64,000 bases of DNA from Dryocola boscaweniae (GCF_025215095.1 NZ_JALHAP010000079.1:62001-126000); one strand, 5' to 3'. Shown: positions 35,583-45,617, numbered from the stretch's first letter. Program-made: numbers and translations. Notes: a model not told the origin generated them from the letters alone.

Positions 35583-36287
35583 TTAGCGAGCGGAATAATC
35601 CCGCGCGCCGAAAATAGCGGTTCCAATGCGCACCATGGTGCTGCCTGCGGCAATCGCGGCGTCCATGTCATCGGTCATGCCCAGAGATAAAGTATCGACC
35701 GTCGAATAACGGTTTTTGAGCGCTTCGAATGCCGCGGCCATCTGGCTGCAAACAGCAAACTGACGCTCATAATCGGGTTCAGGGGCAGGAATCGCCATTA
35801 AACCCCTTAACACCAAACCCGGTAGCGCGGCGACTTCAGACGCAAGCTGGTCAAGCTCGCTAAGCGCGATTCCGGATTTGCTATGTTCATCGCTAATATT
35901 AATTTGAATCAAGACGTTAAGCGGCGACAGCCCCGCCGGGCGCTGCTCGCTCAGGCGAGTGGCAATGCGCAGCCTGTCAACCGTATGGCACCAGTCAAAA
36001 TTTTCGGCGACCAGACGACTTTTGTTCGACTGCAAAGGGCCAATAAAGTGCCATTCAAGCGGCTGGGCGCCTTTTTCTGCGAAGTAGCGAATTTTATCCA
36101 CGCCTTCCTGCACGTAGTTTTCGCCAAAAGCACGCTGCCCGGCGGCAACCGCTTCTTCGATGGCGCTCGCAGGTTTTGTTTTGCTGACTGCAAGCAAAGT
36201 AACTTCTTCGCAAGCCCGGCCGCAGCGTAACGCTGCCGCAGAGATTTTGTGGTGAACCTGTGCCAGATTGTGCGCTATCTCGTTCAT
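35583..36287 (-). CDS. yggS: PLP homeostasis protein (PLPBP family)
   Basis: A 234-residue fold-type III PLP-binding protein that maintains pyridoxal phosphate and amino-acid balance without known enzyme activity. The PLP lysine lies in LLAVSKTKPAS (about residue 36). GENYVQEG, HFIGPLQSNK and LSLGMTDDM are conserved. ATG 36287 (MNEIAHNL) matches E. coli; the longer ORF is rejected. Divergent from yggR with only 15 bp between starts. Confidence 0.96.
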   Translation of the reverse strand: MNEIAHNLAQVHHKISAAALRCGRACEEVTLLAVSKTKPASAIEEAVAAGQRAFGENYVQEGVDKIRYFAEKGAQPLEWHFIGPLQSNKSRLVAENFDWCHTVDRLRIATRLSEQRPAGLSPLNVLIQINISDEHSKSGIALSELDQLASEVAALPGLVLRGLMAIPAPEPDYERQFAVCSQMAAAFEALKNRYSTVDTLSLGMTDDMDAAIAAGSTMVRIGTAIFGARDYSAR

Positions 36288-36302
36288 ACGTTGGAAAGTG
36301 AT

Positions 36303-37328
36303 ATGGATATCGAAGAAATTGTGGCCCTTAGTGTAAAGCATAACGCTTCCGATCTACACCTGTGCACGGGGCAATCTGCTCGCTGGCGCAGGCAAGGGAG
36401 GCTTGAGCCCTTGCCGGAAACCGCGCCCGAACCCGAAACTCTGCTTGCCGGCTGGCTTGCGAAGGGACAACAAGAAGAGCTGGAAGAGACGGGGCAGTTG
36501 GATTTTGCCGTGACGCTTGCAGATAATATTCGGCTGCGCGCCAACGCGTTCCGTCAGCTTCATGGCTATTCTCTCGCGTTACGTTTGCTTTCATCAAGCT
36601 GTCCGAAGTTCGAGGAATCTGGCGCTCCGCCGATAATTCCATCGCTACTACAAATGCCTGATGGCCTGATTCTTGTCACAGGCGCCACCGGCAGCGGCAA
36701 ATCCACCACGCTTGCAGCGATGGTAGGCCATCTCAATCAGCATCTGGATGGGCATATTCTCACGCTGGAAGATCCGGTGGAGTTTGTGCATCGCTCCGGG
36801 CGGTGTCTGATTCAACAAAGGGAGCTGGGCGCGCATTGCCAGACATTCGCCGCCGGCCTAAAAGCCGCGCTGCGCGAAGACCCGGATGTGATCCTGCTGG
36901 GAGAGTTAAGAGACAGCGAAACCATAAGGCTTGCTTTAACCGCGGCGGAAACGGGGCATCTGGTACTGGCTACGTTGCATACACGCGGCGCGGCGCAGGC
37001 GGTGGAAAGATTGATAGACGTATTCCCGGCTGAAGAAAAAAGCCATATCCGCAGCCAGCTTGCAGGCAGCCTTAAAGCCGTGCTGGCACAAAAGTTATTG
37101 CCAACAACGAACGGAGGGCGGGTCGCCCTGTACGAACTGCTGGTAAATACCGCCGCGGTGGCGAATCTGATTCGCGAAGGCAAAACGCATCAGTTACCCG
37201 GCCTGTTACAGACAGGGCAACAGCATGGCATGCAAACTTTTGCGCAGAGTGAGGCTCAGCTTGTGCGAGAAGGAAAAATCGATAAGGATGCGGATGCTGC
37301 TAATGCGCCACGGGAGAAAGCATTATGA
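36303..37328 (+). CDS. yggR: YggR, PilT-like ATPase
   Basis: A 341-residue secretion-type ATPase of the PilT family. Walker A GATGSGKSTTLAAM (about 125-140), the Asp box ILTLEDPVE, Walker B DPDVILLGELRDSETI and the His box HLVLATLHTRGA are all present, so it should be active. No pilus genes are adjacent, as in E. coli, so the role is unclear. ATG 36303 (MDIEEIVALSV) is the family start. The stop overlaps a small ORF (ATGA). Confidence 0.93.
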   Translation: MDIEEIVALSVKHNASDLHLCTGQSARWRRQGRLEPLPETAPEPETLLAGWLAKGQQEELEETGQLDFAVTLADNIRLRANAFRQLHGYSLALRLLSSSCPKFEESGAPPIIPSLLQMPDGLILVTGATGSGKSTTLAAMVGHLNQHLDGHILTLEDPVEFVHRSGRCLIQQRELGAHCQTFAAGLKAALREDPDVILLGELRDSETIRLALTAAETGHLVLATLHTRGAAQAVERLIDVFPAEEKSHIRSQLAGSLKAVLAQKLLPTTNGGRVALYELLVNTAAVANLIREGKTHQLPGLLQTGQQHGMQTFAQSEAQLVREGKIDKDADAANAPREKAL

Positions 37329-37432
37329 ATTCCTCTGACCTGCTAAAGGAACTGAAGGCCGCAGCCGCGAAGCATAAGCTGCAGAACGCGGCTACCGGTA
37401 CGCCACCTGGCAGCAAAACCAGTCAGGGATGA
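37325..37432 (+). CDS. Small ORF coupled to yggR
   Basis: A 35-codon ORF whose ATG overlaps the yggR stop as ATGA, the usual sign of translational coupling. It encodes [20 protein letters not shown] followed by a Gly/Thr/Pro-rich tail. It is basic, with an amphipathic N-terminal helix, and runs 10 nt into the 3' end of the convergent ruvX. I do not recognise it. It may be a real small protein or the remnant of a larger gene. Confidence 0.3.
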   Translation: MNSSDLLKELKAAAAKHKLQNAATGTPPGSKTSQG

Positions 37433-37842
37433 TATTCAAACCAGCTTTCAAGGATCACTACCGCGGAAGCGGAATCGATGCTGCCTTTGTTAAGCGCCCG
37501 GAAGCCGCCATGTTCAAACAGGCCCGCACGCGCTTCAACGGTGCTGAGACGTTCATCCTGCAGGGAGACTTTCACGCCGAAGCGGCCGTGCAGACGGTTT
37601 GCAAATTTGCGGGCGCGGGCGGTCAACGGTTGTTCTGTGCCGTCCATATTCAGCGGCAGGCCAACAATCACTTCGTCTGGCTGCCACTCTTTCAGGATTT
37701 TTTCCACGGCGTTCCAGTCAGGCGTGCCGTCCTGAGCTTTCAGAGCGGTGAGCGGGCGGGCGGTGCCGGTGATGCGTTGGCCAATCGCCACGCCAATGCT
37801 TTTGGTCCCGAAATCAAAAGCTAAAAGTGTTCCACCGCTCAT
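37423..37842 (-). CDS. ruvX: RuvX/YqgF, putative Holliday junction resolvase / rRNA processing nuclease
   Basis: A 139-residue RNase H-fold protein. [16 protein letters not shown] carries the first catalytic Asp. [12 protein letters not shown] and the C-terminal [11 protein letters not shown], with acidic residues, complete the YqgF pattern. In E. coli the family matters for pre-16S rRNA 5' processing. One-base overlap with yqgE. Confidence 0.95.
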   Translation of the reverse strand: MSGGTLLAFDFGTKSIGVAIGQRITGTARPLTALKAQDGTPDWNAVEKILKEWQPDEVIVGLPLNMDGTEQPLTARARKFANRLHGRFGVKVSLQDERLSTVEARAGLFEHGGFRALNKGSIDSASAVVILESWFEYHP

Positions 37843-38405
37843 TACGCGTGCCCCGCTTCGCCTGGCATTGTATGGATATCAACGCCAATCAGCTTCGCCG
37901 CTTCGCGCCAGCGTTCGGCAATCGGGGTGTGGAATAAAATGGCGGCGTCGGCCGGGGCGGTAAGCCAGGCGTTTTCGAGGATCTCTTGCTCAAGCTGCCC
38001 TTTTTCCCATGAGGAATAACCTAATGCCACCATCACCTCTTTCGGCTGGTTTGGCGTGCCGAGGGTTTCCAGCACATCCCGGGAGGTGGTAATGACGGTA
38101 TCGTCCGAGATGCGAATGCTCGACGCGAAAAGATCCGGTGGGCTGTGCAGGATAAAACCACGGTCTTCAGCCAGCGGGCCACCGATAAATACGGGCTTAT
38201 CAAGGCGGATGGCGGGGTCGCGAGGATCGGGTTCTATCTTCAGCTTCTGCAGCACGCCTTCGACCTGAAGATTTTCGAGAGGTTTATTGATGATTATCCC
38301 CATTGCGCCATCTTCGTTGTATTCGCAGATATAAACTACGGCGCGCTTAAAGAGGGGGTCCTGGAGAGCTGGCATGGCAATAAGAAAGTGATGCTGTAAA
38401 TTCAT
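37842..38405 (-). CDS. yqgE: YqgE, UPF0301 family
   Basis: A 187-residue conserved protein. Recognised by the N-terminal [20 protein letters not shown] and by [16 protein letters not shown] and [15 protein letters not shown]. No catalytic role is established. It is in the conserved rsmE-gshB-yqgE-ruvX order, 101 bp after gshB. Confidence 0.95.
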   Translation of the reverse strand: MNLQHHFLIAMPALQDPLFKRAVVYICEYNEDGAMGIIINKPLENLQVEGVLQKLKIEPDPRDPAIRLDKPVFIGGPLAEDRGFILHSPPDLFASSIRISDDTVITTSRDVLETLGTPNQPKEVMVALGYSSWEKGQLEQEILENAWLTAPADAAILFHTPIAERWREAAKLIGVDIHTMPGEAGHA

Positions 38406-38506
38406 TGTCAGAGGTTCTGATCCCGGTTGAAAAAGCGACAGCGCCCAGTATGCGGGGAAAGCAGCTAGCTGTCACTACTGGCGGTTTCCCTACCGCCGCT
38501 TAAAGA

Positions 38507-39454
38507 TTATTTCGCGAGTCGCTTCTCGATTGCGTCAAACAGCATACCGGTGATGGAAACCGGGAACTCGGCTTCGATTTCGCGGATGCAGGTGGGGCTG
38601 GTGACGTTAATCTCGGTCAGGCGGTCACCGATAATATCCAGGCCGACGAAAATAAGCCCTTTGGCTTTTAGCGTTGGGCCCACGCGACGCGCAATTTCCC
38701 AGTCGCTTTCAGTCAGCGGACGAGGTTCGCCACGACCGCCAGCCGCCAGATTACCGCGCGTTTCTCCGCCCTGCGGAATACGTGCCAGGCAATAAGGAAC
38801 CGGCTCGCCGTCAACGACCAGAACGCGTTTGTCGCCATCGACGATAGCCGGCAGATAGTTTTGCGCCATGCAGTAGCGGTTACCGAGTTCGGTCAGGGTT
38901 TCTGCAATCACGCCGAGGTTAGGATCGCCTTCCTTCACACGGAAAATAGAAGTGCCGCCCATGCCATCCAGCGGTTTCATAATGATATCGCCATGCTTCT
39001 GCCAGAACGCTTTAAGCTGCGTTTTGTTGCGCGTCACCAGCGTTTCCGGGGTTAAATCCGCAAACCAGGCGGTGAATAGTTTTTCGTTACAATCGCGCAG
39101 GCTCTGGGGCTTATTGACGATTAGCGTGCCTTTCTCTTCGGCGCGCTCAAGGATATAGGTGGCGTAGATAAATTCGGTATCAAATGGCGGATCTTTACGC
39201 ATCAGCACGACGTTAAGATCGGTCAGAGCAATATCCTGCTCGCTACCGAAGTCGTACCATTTGTCGTAATTTTGCTCGACGGAAACCAGACGAGTACGCG
39301 CGCGCGCTTCACCGTTAATCAGGTACAAATCCGCCATTTCCATGTAATGGATCTCGTAACCGCGGCGTTGCGCTTCGAGCAGCATGGCGAAGCTTGAGTC
39401 TTTCTTGATGTTAATGTTTGCGATGGGATCCATCACGATGCCGAGCTTGATCAT
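38507..39454 (-). CDS. gshB: Glutathione synthetase
   Basis: A 315-residue ATP-grasp enzyme joining gamma-glutamylcysteine and glycine. The ATP-grasp motif IIMKPLDGMGGTSIF, the phosphate loop GGETRGNLAAGGRGE and the Mg-binding INVTSPTCIREIE are intact. It starts 12 bp after rsmE, so the two are probably one unit. Confidence 0.97.
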   Translation of the reverse strand: MIKLGIVMDPIANINIKKDSSFAMLLEAQRRGYEIHYMEMADLYLINGEARARTRLVSVEQNYDKWYDFGSEQDIALTDLNVVLMRKDPPFDTEFIYATYILERAEEKGTLIVNKPQSLRDCNEKLFTAWFADLTPETLVTRNKTQLKAFWQKHGDIIMKPLDGMGGTSIFRVKEGDPNLGVIAETLTELGNRYCMAQNYLPAIVDGDKRVLVVDGEPVPYCLARIPQGGETRGNLAAGGRGEPRPLTESDWEIARRVGPTLKAKGLIFVGLDIIGDRLTEINVTSPTCIREIEAEFPVSITGMLFDAIEKRLAK

Positions 39455-39466
39455 TCTTCCTCTCCT

Positions 39467-40198
39467 TTAGCCCAGATCGCCAAAACGCACCTGAAGCGCG
39501 GTGATGGCGGTGAGCGCGGTAGTCTCAGTGCGCAGAACGCGTGGTCCTAACAAGATATCAGTAAACTGGTGGCGTGCGGTCATGGCAATTTCGTCCGCCG
39601 TTAAACCGCCTTCCGGGCCAATCAACAAACGCACGCGTTCGACTGGCTGCGGCAAGGTATTAATGCTGGCGCTGGCGCGAGGATGGAGATTGAGCTTCAG
39701 GCTTGCATCCTGCTCGGCGCACCACTCTTCAAGCTCCATCGCCGGGCGGATTTCCGGCACCAGGTTACGGCCACATTGCTCGCAAGCGCCAACGGCGATT
39801 TTGCGCCACTGCATGAGCTTTTTATTCAGACGTTCGGCATCAAGCTTTACGCCACAACGCTCGGAAAACAAAGGCGTAATGACGTTCACCCCAAGCTCCA
39901 CGGCTTTTTGAATAGTGAACTCCATTTTTTCGCCGCGTGACATCACCTGGCCGAGATGCAAATGCAGCGGCGATTCGCGATCGTCGGCGTTTGCAGCAAG
40001 CACTTTGACCCGCACGCTTTTTTTATCGGCCTGCACGATTTCAGCGTCAAAAATCTGATTGCTGCCGTCAAAAAGCTGCAAAGCCTGGCCTGCTCCCATG
40101 CGCAATACGCGGCCTACATGGTTTGCGGCGTCTTCGCTGAGCGCCACATCCTCGCCGACGGTGAGAAGTTCAGGGTGATGAATGCGGGGTATACGCAT
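39467..40198 (-). CDS. rsmE: 16S rRNA m3U1498 methyltransferase
   Basis: A 243-residue SPOUT-class methyltransferase. The N-terminal PUA-like domain ([29 protein letters not shown]) is followed by the knotted SAM-binding end [14 protein letters not shown] and [16 protein letters not shown]. Length equals E. coli RsmE. Confidence 0.96.
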   Translation of the reverse strand: MRIPRIHHPELLTVGEDVALSEDAANHVGRVLRMGAGQALQLFDGSNQIFDAEIVQADKKSVRVKVLAANADDRESPLHLHLGQVMSRGEKMEFTIQKAVELGVNVITPLFSERCGVKLDAERLNKKLMQWRKIAVGACEQCGRNLVPEIRPAMELEEWCAEQDASLKLNLHPRASASINTLPQPVERVRLLIGPEGGLTADEIAMTARHQFTDILLGPRVLRTETTALTAITALQVRFGDLG

Positions 40199-40234
40199 GC
40201 GTAAAATATCCGATAGTTATGCTGTATGTCCGGA

Positions 40235-40265
40235 CCAGGGTGGATAAGCTGGCGCTATCCATCCT
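40235..40265. repeat. Single degenerate REP-like palindrome
   Basis: GGTGGATAAGCTGGCGCTATCCATCC-like inverted repeat between endA and rsmE. It is a partial version of the REP units seen elsewhere in the window. Confidence 0.5.
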
Positions 40266-40319
40266 ACGAAAATCCTGTTCGGCATTCACAGCTAAATGAG
40301 CAATGGAAGCTAGTTTAGG

Positions 40320-41027
40320 TTAGCTGTTTTGCGCCTGGCAAGCCCGCAGCACATAAGGGTTATGATTGCCCTGCACTTTAGCGATGCGATCGTCGCGTTC
40401 GCATTCCCAGCGGCTTACCGGATACAGCCTGTTCCAGACTTCGAAAAGCTGCGTCTGCTGACGGGAAAGCCTCAGTTGATACCGATCGCGCATATAAAAG
40501 TAGGTGCGGGCAATAACGCCACGTGCGCGAGCTGGCGGCTCGGCCAGCTTATCTTTAAAATCGACTTTCATTTCGCACTGGCCGTACTGGCCTTCGCCGC
40601 CGTTCCACTGGCTATACATAAAGTTATTGCGGTCGGCATTTACTTCTCCTACCGCCGGCTGCAGGTTGTGCATGTCGCTTTCTATTTTGCGATAGAGGGG
40701 ATCTTTGGCGCAGTTTTTCCTGCCGCCGTTCTGCCAGCACTGGCGCTGATGGCCGAACTGCCAGGCCGGAACAACGTGTTCCCACTCGATGCGTTTCGCG
40801 CGGTTTTCGTTTTTACGCACTTTATAGCCGCAAGATTTAAGGTCCGGAATACCTTTCTTGCCCTGCCAGTTGATTTTACATCCGCAGTAAAAGTCTCCCG
40901 GCGCATCGGCATTCACTTTGACGCCAGCGGTTTTGGCCTGAGAGAAACTGTTGATACCGGAGCTGAAAGCAGAAAAAGAGGAGAGGGCTGCAACAACTGC
41001 AACAGCCCAAAAATATTTGCGAGACAT
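40320..41027 (-). CDS. endA: Periplasmic endonuclease I
   Basis: A 235-residue secreted double-strand DNase. The signal peptide (cleavage near SAFSSG) is followed by cysteine-containing motifs [10 protein letters not shown] and [15 protein letters not shown]. The beta-beta-alpha metal core has [11 protein letters not shown], with the catalytic His, and [15 protein letters not shown]. Cysteines at [11 protein letters not shown] and the C-terminal pair should form disulfides that activate it in the periplasm. Confidence 0.96.
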   Translation of the reverse strand: MSRKYFWAVAVVAALSSFSAFSSGINSFSQAKTAGVKVNADAPGDFYCGCKINWQGKKGIPDLKSCGYKVRKNENRAKRIEWEHVVPAWQFGHQRQCWQNGGRKNCAKDPLYRKIESDMHNLQPAVGEVNADRNNFMYSQWNGGEGQYGQCEMKVDFKDKLAEPPARARGVIARTYFYMRDRYQLRLSRQQTQLFEVWNRLYPVSRWECERDDRIAKVQGNHNPYVLRACQAQNS

Positions 41028-41118
41028 TTCCAGAATCCTTACTAAAACGTGCCCGCACCCTACCTGAGGATTTATCCAGTTTCAATCGGCAGGATCAGAA
41101 AATTCTTTGGTTAATTTT

Positions 41119-41634
41119 TTAATTACAGAAAGCTGTAAGTTCGGGTTTTAGCAGGTCGCCGCAGTGCACGCAGCGGTATTCAGATTCACCGCGCAGCACT
41201 TTATTGTGGCGGCGCACGGTAAGCTGATGCAGTTGGCAGCGACAGCGATAGGGGAAGGTGTTTTTGCGAACGGATTGCACTTCAAACTGATGTGTCCGGC
41301 GAGCGGGAACGCCGAGCACGGCTTCCATCATCCATTTCCACTCTTTACCGTGCGGCGCCACGCGGCCAAAGTGTTTCCAGACCAGAAGGTGAGCCAGCTC
41401 GTGCGGCACAACTTCATCGATAAACGCCTGCTGGTTTTCCATCAGCAGCACGGGATTCAGGCGGATTTCGTAGCTTTCCATCCAGGCGGTGCCCGCCGCG
41501 GTGCCGCGTTGCTGATATACCAGTTTCGGTTCCGGGTAGTTACGGCCTAAGTGCAGATTTGCCTGCTGTAATTTTTCACGCAGGCAACGCATAACGGCCT
41601 GCTGGACGGCGATAGGGAGTCGTGGGGATTTCAT
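41119..41634 (-). CDS. sprT: SprT, SprT-like zinc metallopeptidase-fold protein
   Basis: A 171-residue protein of the SprT family. [15 protein letters not shown] gives the HExxH zinc motif. The C-terminal zinc ribbon shows [10 protein letters not shown] and [10 protein letters not shown]. The family is related to the eukaryotic Spartan protease for DNA-protein crosslinks; the bacterial role is unsettled. Located between galP and endA as in E. coli. Confidence 0.94.
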   Translation of the reverse strand: MKSPRLPIAVQQAVMRCLREKLQQANLHLGRNYPEPKLVYQQRGTAAGTAWMESYEIRLNPVLLMENQQAFIDEVVPHELAHLLVWKHFGRVAPHGKEWKWMMEAVLGVPARRTHQFEVQSVRKNTFPYRCRCQLHQLTVRRHNKVLRGESEYRCVHCGDLLKPELTAFCN

Positions 41635-41706
41635 AACGGCAGAGAATAGAATGGGGCAAGGGCAGAGTGCAAGCCCCTCTCCTTGCGGAGAAGGGCAGTT
41701 TCAGGC

Positions 41707-43104
41707 TTAGTCGTGAGCGCCAATCTCACGTAAAGGTCGGCCTTTCATCAGGTTACGTTCAATATGTTCCAGGGACACGTGTTTGGTTTCTGGAACCAGC
41801 CACAGCGTTAGGGCGATAAAGAAGATGTTCAGACCGGCGTAAACCCAGAAGGTGTTCGCGTTGCCCAGCGTGTTGAGCATGGTCAGGAAGGTTGCGCCGA
41901 CAATCATATTGGCGATCCAGTTAGTCGTCGTGGAGCAGGTGATACCAAAATCGCGGCCTTTCAGCGGCTGGATTTCAGAGCACAATACCCAAATCAACGG
42001 ACCGGCGCTCATCGCAAAGCCTACGATAAACATCAGCAGCATAGCCACGGCGAAGTACTGCGCGCCCTGAGAATGGATGCCGACATGCAGCATAGTCCCC
42101 AGCACGCCCATACCCGTTGCCATCACCAGGAAGCCCAGCACCAGCGTTGGTTTGCGGCCCCAGCGATCCACCAGACCGATGGCGATAAAGGTCGCCAGCA
42201 CGTTAATCAGGCCGACGATAACCGTCCCCCACATTTGCTGCGTGGTGTTGGTGAAGCCGGCGATTTCGAAGATTTTTGGCGCGTAGTACATGATGACGTT
42301 CATACCGGTGAACTGCTGCATTACCTGAAGCAGAACGCCGAGGAACACCGCGCGACGGAAGTTGCTGTTGTCTTTGAACAGCGACCAACCGCTTTGTTTC
42401 ACCTGCAGGCTTTCACGGATCTCTTCAAGTTCACGCTTTGCTTCCGCGCTGGTATCGCGCAGACGCAACAGCACCCGTTCGGCATCGTGGAAACGGCGTT
42501 TAGCGGCAAACCAGCGCGGGCTGTCCGGCAGGAAGAACACGCCAATCAGCAGCAGCAGGGCCGGAATGGTGATGACGCCGAGCATCCAGCGCCAGGAGCC
42601 GGAGTAGCTAAAGGCGGTATCGGACAGATAGGCGCCGAGAATACCGATGGTAATCATCAGTTGATACATAGAAATCATGCTGCCGCGAATTTTTTCCGGC
42701 GCAATCTCAGACAGGTAAAGCGGGGCGGTATAAGACGCCACCCCGACCGCCAGGCCAAGCAGCACGCGAGAAATAATCAGAACTTCAACGTTTGGCGCAA
42801 AGGCGGAACACAGCGAACCGGCAACGAAAAGGATCGCCCCGATCATCAGGCTGTATTTACGCCCCAGGCGGAAGGAAAGCCAGCCGCTGCCGACGGCGCC
42901 GACTGCCGCTCCAAACATCATGGAGCTGACTACCCATTCTTGCGTGTGTGAGCTTATCTGGAAATCGTTAGCGATAAACGGCAGGGCGCCGGCGATAACG
43001 CCGATATCCAGACCAAACAGTAAACCTGCCAGCGCGGCAAGGAAGCAGACAAAAAACGTCATGCTCTTATTAGAGCGCCCGTGTTTTTTATTAGTGTCAG
43101 GCAT
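41707..43104 (-). CDS. galP: Galactose:proton symporter
   Basis: A 465-residue major-facilitator sugar porter with 12 transmembrane helices. Motifs: [14 protein letters not shown] (helix 1), [40 protein letters not shown] (PESPRW-like), [10 protein letters not shown] and the C-terminal [12 protein letters not shown]. Near-identical to E. coli GalP. A CRP site and a galactose-repressor operator lie upstream (43168-43204), so it is presumably induced by galactose and subject to catabolite control. Confidence 0.97.
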   Translation of the reverse strand: MPDTNKKHGRSNKSMTFFVCFLAALAGLLFGLDIGVIAGALPFIANDFQISSHTQEWVVSSMMFGAAVGAVGSGWLSFRLGRKYSLMIGAILFVAGSLCSAFAPNVEVLIISRVLLGLAVGVASYTAPLYLSEIAPEKIRGSMISMYQLMITIGILGAYLSDTAFSYSGSWRWMLGVITIPALLLLIGVFFLPDSPRWFAAKRRFHDAERVLLRLRDTSAEAKRELEEIRESLQVKQSGWSLFKDNSNFRRAVFLGVLLQVMQQFTGMNVIMYYAPKIFEIAGFTNTTQQMWGTVIVGLINVLATFIAIGLVDRWGRKPTLVLGFLVMATGMGVLGTMLHVGIHSQGAQYFAVAMLLMFIVGFAMSAGPLIWVLCSEIQPLKGRDFGITCSTTTNWIANMIVGATFLTMLNTLGNANTFWVYAGLNIFFIALTLWLVPETKHVSLEHIERNLMKGRPLREIGAHD

Positions 43105-43169
43105 ATAGCCCTCCGGTTGAATTATCAGTTTTATCGTTGTTAAGGGTAGGTGAGTGCCGCGTAAATTAG

Positions 43170-43185
43170 TGTGATACCAATCACG
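43170..43185. promoter_or_regulatory. CRP-binding site upstream of galP
   Basis: TGTGA-N6-TCACG, one mismatch from the ideal TGTGA-N6-TCACA, about 65 bp before the galP start. Confidence 0.65.
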
Positions 43186-43188
43186 TTA

Positions 43189-43204
43189 GTGTAATCGGTT
43201 ACAC
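43189..43204. promoter_or_regulatory. GalR/GalS operator upstream of galP
   Basis: GTGTAATCGGTTACAC fits the gal operator consensus GTGKAANCGNTTNCAC at every defined position. It is 4 bp from the CRP site, so repressor and activator would compete or cooperate. I see nothing further between 43210 and 43460. Confidence 0.75.
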
Positions 43205-43462
43205 AAGTGTCAAGAAGTGTATGCATTATTTATGTAGATAAAACATAGCATTAAGTGAGCTTTCGGCAAGGGATTTGCTGGATTTTCAGACTAAGCCGAA
43301 ACGAGTTGTAACAAATGCAGCATTAGGGGGAATTAGAGGGATTAATCTGATTGAAAAGCTTGGCAAGCAGACTGTAATCGTTTTCATAGAATCTGTTTTG
43401 GCAGCCGGAAAGAAAGTATAGACGAGGCGTGTAAAAACGGGGATTGCAGCAGGTGAAAATAC

Positions 43463-43487
43463 AAAAGGCCAGCAGAGCTGGCCTTTG
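43463..43487 (-). terminator. Terminator-like hairpin after metK
   Basis: Stem AAAGGCCAGC/GCTGGCCTTT with a 3-nt AGA loop, continuing into TTGTATTTTC on the minus strand. It lies just past the metK stop. Confidence 0.65.
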
Positions 43488-43507
43488 AAGGTCTGAAGCG
43501 TGGCGGA

Positions 43508-44662
43508 TTATTTCAGGCCGGCAGCTTCGCGCAGCAGAGCGGCTTTGTCGGTTTTTTCCCATGGGAAATGTTCACGACCAAAGTGACCGTAGGCTGCGGT
43601 TTCTTTGTAGATTGGGTGCAGCAGATCCAGCATCTGAATCAGGCCGTATGGACGCAGGTCGAAGAACTCGCGCACCAGCAGGGTCAGTTGCTCGGTTGAG
43701 ATTTTCTCAGTGCCGAAGGTTTCAACCATGATGGAAGTAGGTTCAGCGACGCCGATGGCGTAAGAAACCTGAATCTCACAACGGTCTGCAAGGCCCGCAG
43801 CCACGATATTTTTCGCAACGTAACGCGCAGCGTATGCAGCAGAACGGTCCACTTTAGAAGGATCTTTACCGGAGAACGCGCCGCCGCCGTGACGCGCCAT
43901 GCCGCCGTAGGTATCAACGATAATTTTACGACCGGTCAGACCGCAGTCGCCCATTGGGCCGCCGATAACAAAACGGCCGGTTGGGTTGATGTGGTATTTG
44001 GTGGAAGCGTTAAGCCATTCAGCAGGCAGAACCGGCTTGATAATCTCTTCCATCACCGCTTCTTGCAGCGTTTTCAGTTCAATATCTTCGGAATGCTGGG
44101 TAGACAGAACCACCGCATCAATGCCGACAATTTTGCCTTCGTCATACTGGAAGGTGATCTGGCTTTTCGCATCCGGACGCAGCCATGGCAGCGCGCCGTT
44201 CTTACGAACTTCTGCCTGGCGCTGGACCAGACGGTGTGCGTAAGTGATTGGCGCCGGCATCAGCACGTCGGTTTCGTTAGTGGCATAGCCAAACATCAGG
44301 CCCTGGTCGCCCGCGCCCTGTTCCAGCGGATCGGTACGGTCAACGCCCTGGTTAATGTCCGGAGACTGTTTGCCGATAGCGCTCAGCACCGCACAAGAAT
44401 TGGCGTCAAAGCCCATATCAGAATGCACGTAGCCGATTTCACGAACCGTGTTACGGGTTATCTCTTCGATATCAACCCAGGCGCTGGTAGTGATTTCGCC
44501 GCCAACCAGAACCATGCCGGTTTTCACGTAGGTTTCACAAGCTACGCGAGCCTTTGGATCCTGTTCGAGGATCGCATCAAGCACCGCATCGGAGATTTGG
44601 TCAGCGATTTTGTCGGGATGCCCTTCTGATACAGACTCGGACGTAAAAAGGTGTTTAGCCAT
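43508..44662 (-). CDS. metK: S-adenosylmethionine synthetase
   Basis: A 384-residue enzyme making SAM from methionine and ATP. It shows [17 protein letters not shown] at the N-terminus, [12 protein letters not shown], the phosphate loop [18 protein letters not shown] and the C-terminal [15 protein letters not shown]. Length equals E. coli. SAM feeds methylation and, through decarboxylation, spermidine synthesis, linking it to the speA/speB genes nearby. Likely repressed by MetJ through boxes at 44793-44816. Confidence 0.98.
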   Translation of the reverse strand: MAKHLFTSESVSEGHPDKIADQISDAVLDAILEQDPKARVACETYVKTGMVLVGGEITTSAWVDIEEITRNTVREIGYVHSDMGFDANSCAVLSAIGKQSPDINQGVDRTDPLEQGAGDQGLMFGYATNETDVLMPAPITYAHRLVQRQAEVRKNGALPWLRPDAKSQITFQYDEGKIVGIDAVVLSTQHSEDIELKTLQEAVMEEIIKPVLPAEWLNASTKYHINPTGRFVIGGPMGDCGLTGRKIIVDTYGGMARHGGGAFSGKDPSKVDRSAAYAARYVAKNIVAAGLADRCEIQVSYAIGVAEPTSIMVETFGTEKISTEQLTLLVREFFDLRPYGLIQMLDLLHPIYKETAAYGHFGREHFPWEKTDKAALLREAAGLK

Positions 44663-44792
44663 GTTTTCTTCACCCTAAAAATAATTCGTATAGTAAGACT
44701 GCTCTGATTGGCGCCCGCATCAGTGCGATATGCTGACATTGTGGGTATTCGCCGCAGGTTGAACGACAGGCAGTCTAACAGTTAATCAGTAT

Positions 44793-44816
44793 AGACGGAT
44801 TAACATCTGGACGGCC
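44793..44816. promoter_or_regulatory. Tandem MetJ boxes upstream of metK
   Basis: Three adjacent 8-mers AGACGGAT, TAACATCT and GGACGGCC match the met box AGACGTCT at about 6, 5 and 5 of 8 positions in exact 8-bp register, as MetJ arrays do. They lie about 130 bp before metK. A TATACT -10-like box on the minus strand (44788-44793) abuts them. Confidence 0.5.
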
Positions 44817-45037
44817 ATTTTAGGTTAACCCTTAATCAGATTGCCAGCGATTTTTATCATTCATCAAATTTATGAATAAACCGCTGTGGCAATTTTTCCT
44901 GACGTCATTGGCAAAAGCTGCATTTATCCTTTGCTTTTTCCCCCTGTTGTCGGTATAAAGCGGCGCGCGCGGCTCATTCAACAAGCACACAGATTTTTGT
45001 GTTGCCCACTTCCAGCCGGGTTGAGCAATGATTGCTG

Positions 45038-45073
45038 ACAAAGAAGGAAAAAGCGTGGTTTTTCCTTCTTTGT
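45038..45073. repeat. Perfect 15-bp inverted repeat with 6-nt loop
   Basis: Arms 45038-45052 (ACAAAGAAGGAAAAA) and 45059-45073, loop GCGTGG, no mismatches. It has purine/pyrimidine-segregated arms, is AT-rich, and is not followed by a T run on either strand. Confidence 0.8.
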
Positions 45074-45084
45074 GGTTATCAGGC

Positions 45085-45106
45085 GAAAATCAATTAATTG
45101 ATTTTC
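45085..45106. repeat. Perfect 22-bp palindrome
   Basis: Positions 45085-45106 read identically on both strands (GAAAATCAATT and its complement, no loop). It starts 11 bp after the preceding inverted repeat and could bind a dimeric regulator or form a cruciform. Confidence 0.75.
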
Positions 45107-45470
45107 CTGTTAATTTTTTGAGTGACATCTTTCAGGGGCTTATTCACATGAAGTTTGTCACCGGTCTGAGCAATTATCCAGGCTTTGGCTTGTCGCATAC
45201 CTAAACCGTATGCGTGGAGGTGATACGATTGAAAAACCGCTGTAATTCGCAGAATCTGGCGACCGTCCTGGTCGCGTATATGCCCCTCGCAACCTGCATC
45301 TCTTTGCTCCATTCCAGCCGATGTTATGCCCATTTTGGCGCATCGATGGACTCCCGGGCTGGTTACATACGTCCATAGTTCCTGAACAAGGGCGCTCTTG
45401 TCCTGGATAAGAGTTTCTCGTGGTTTCGCCGACCCGTCCGACGGAGTTCGGCTATGTGTTTTACAATGAT

Positions 45471-45617
45471 ATGAAAAAGAAACCGGCCGCACAGTTTTTC
45501 TGTCAGCGTCTTATGCTGCTATTACGCGCTGTTAATGGGTTGTTATTGCAGGATGCCCCTGCGATAGTAGTCAACTATTTTGCACATTCGTTTAAATTTG
45601 AGGTTCGCCATGTCTGA
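45471..45617 (+). CDS. yqgB: YqgB-like small protein upstream of speA
   Basis: A 48-codon ORF starting MKKKPAAQ and containing APAIVVNYF. Both match the E. coli small protein YqgB (MKKKPVAQ...AAIVVNCF), which occupies the same position before speA. The middle segment ([16 protein letters not shown]) is more hydrophobic. Its 3' end overlaps the speA start by 8 nt, so translation of the two may be coupled. Function unclear. Confidence 0.6.
   Translation: MKKKPAAQFFCQRLMLLLRAVNGLLLQDAPAIVVNYFAHSFKFEVRHV

Larger units (their letters stand above)
44817..45470. other. metK-speA intergenic region
   Basis: About 650 bp with no gene I can support. The notable contents are two palindromes at 45038-45073 and 45085-45106, listed separately. 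A minus-strand frame is open from 45492 to 45094, but it has no recognisable family or ribosome-binding site. In E. coli the equivalent gap holds small uncharacterised genes and the speA promoter. Confidence 0.6.

Noticed and set aside
42073..42951. A 292-codon plus-strand frame opposite galP
   Set aside because: His/Gln-rich translation typical of the complement of membrane-protein codons; no start signals.
43323..43562. A 79-codon minus-strand frame overlapping the metK end and terminator
   Set aside because: It crosses the metK stop and the hairpin, and its translation is cysteine-rich without similarity to known proteins.
45094..45492. A 132-codon minus-strand frame between metK and speA
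   Set aside because: It runs across the 22-bp palindrome and into yqgB, has no ribosome-binding site and no family I recognise. K-12 has small uncharacterised genes in this gap, so it is not fully excluded.
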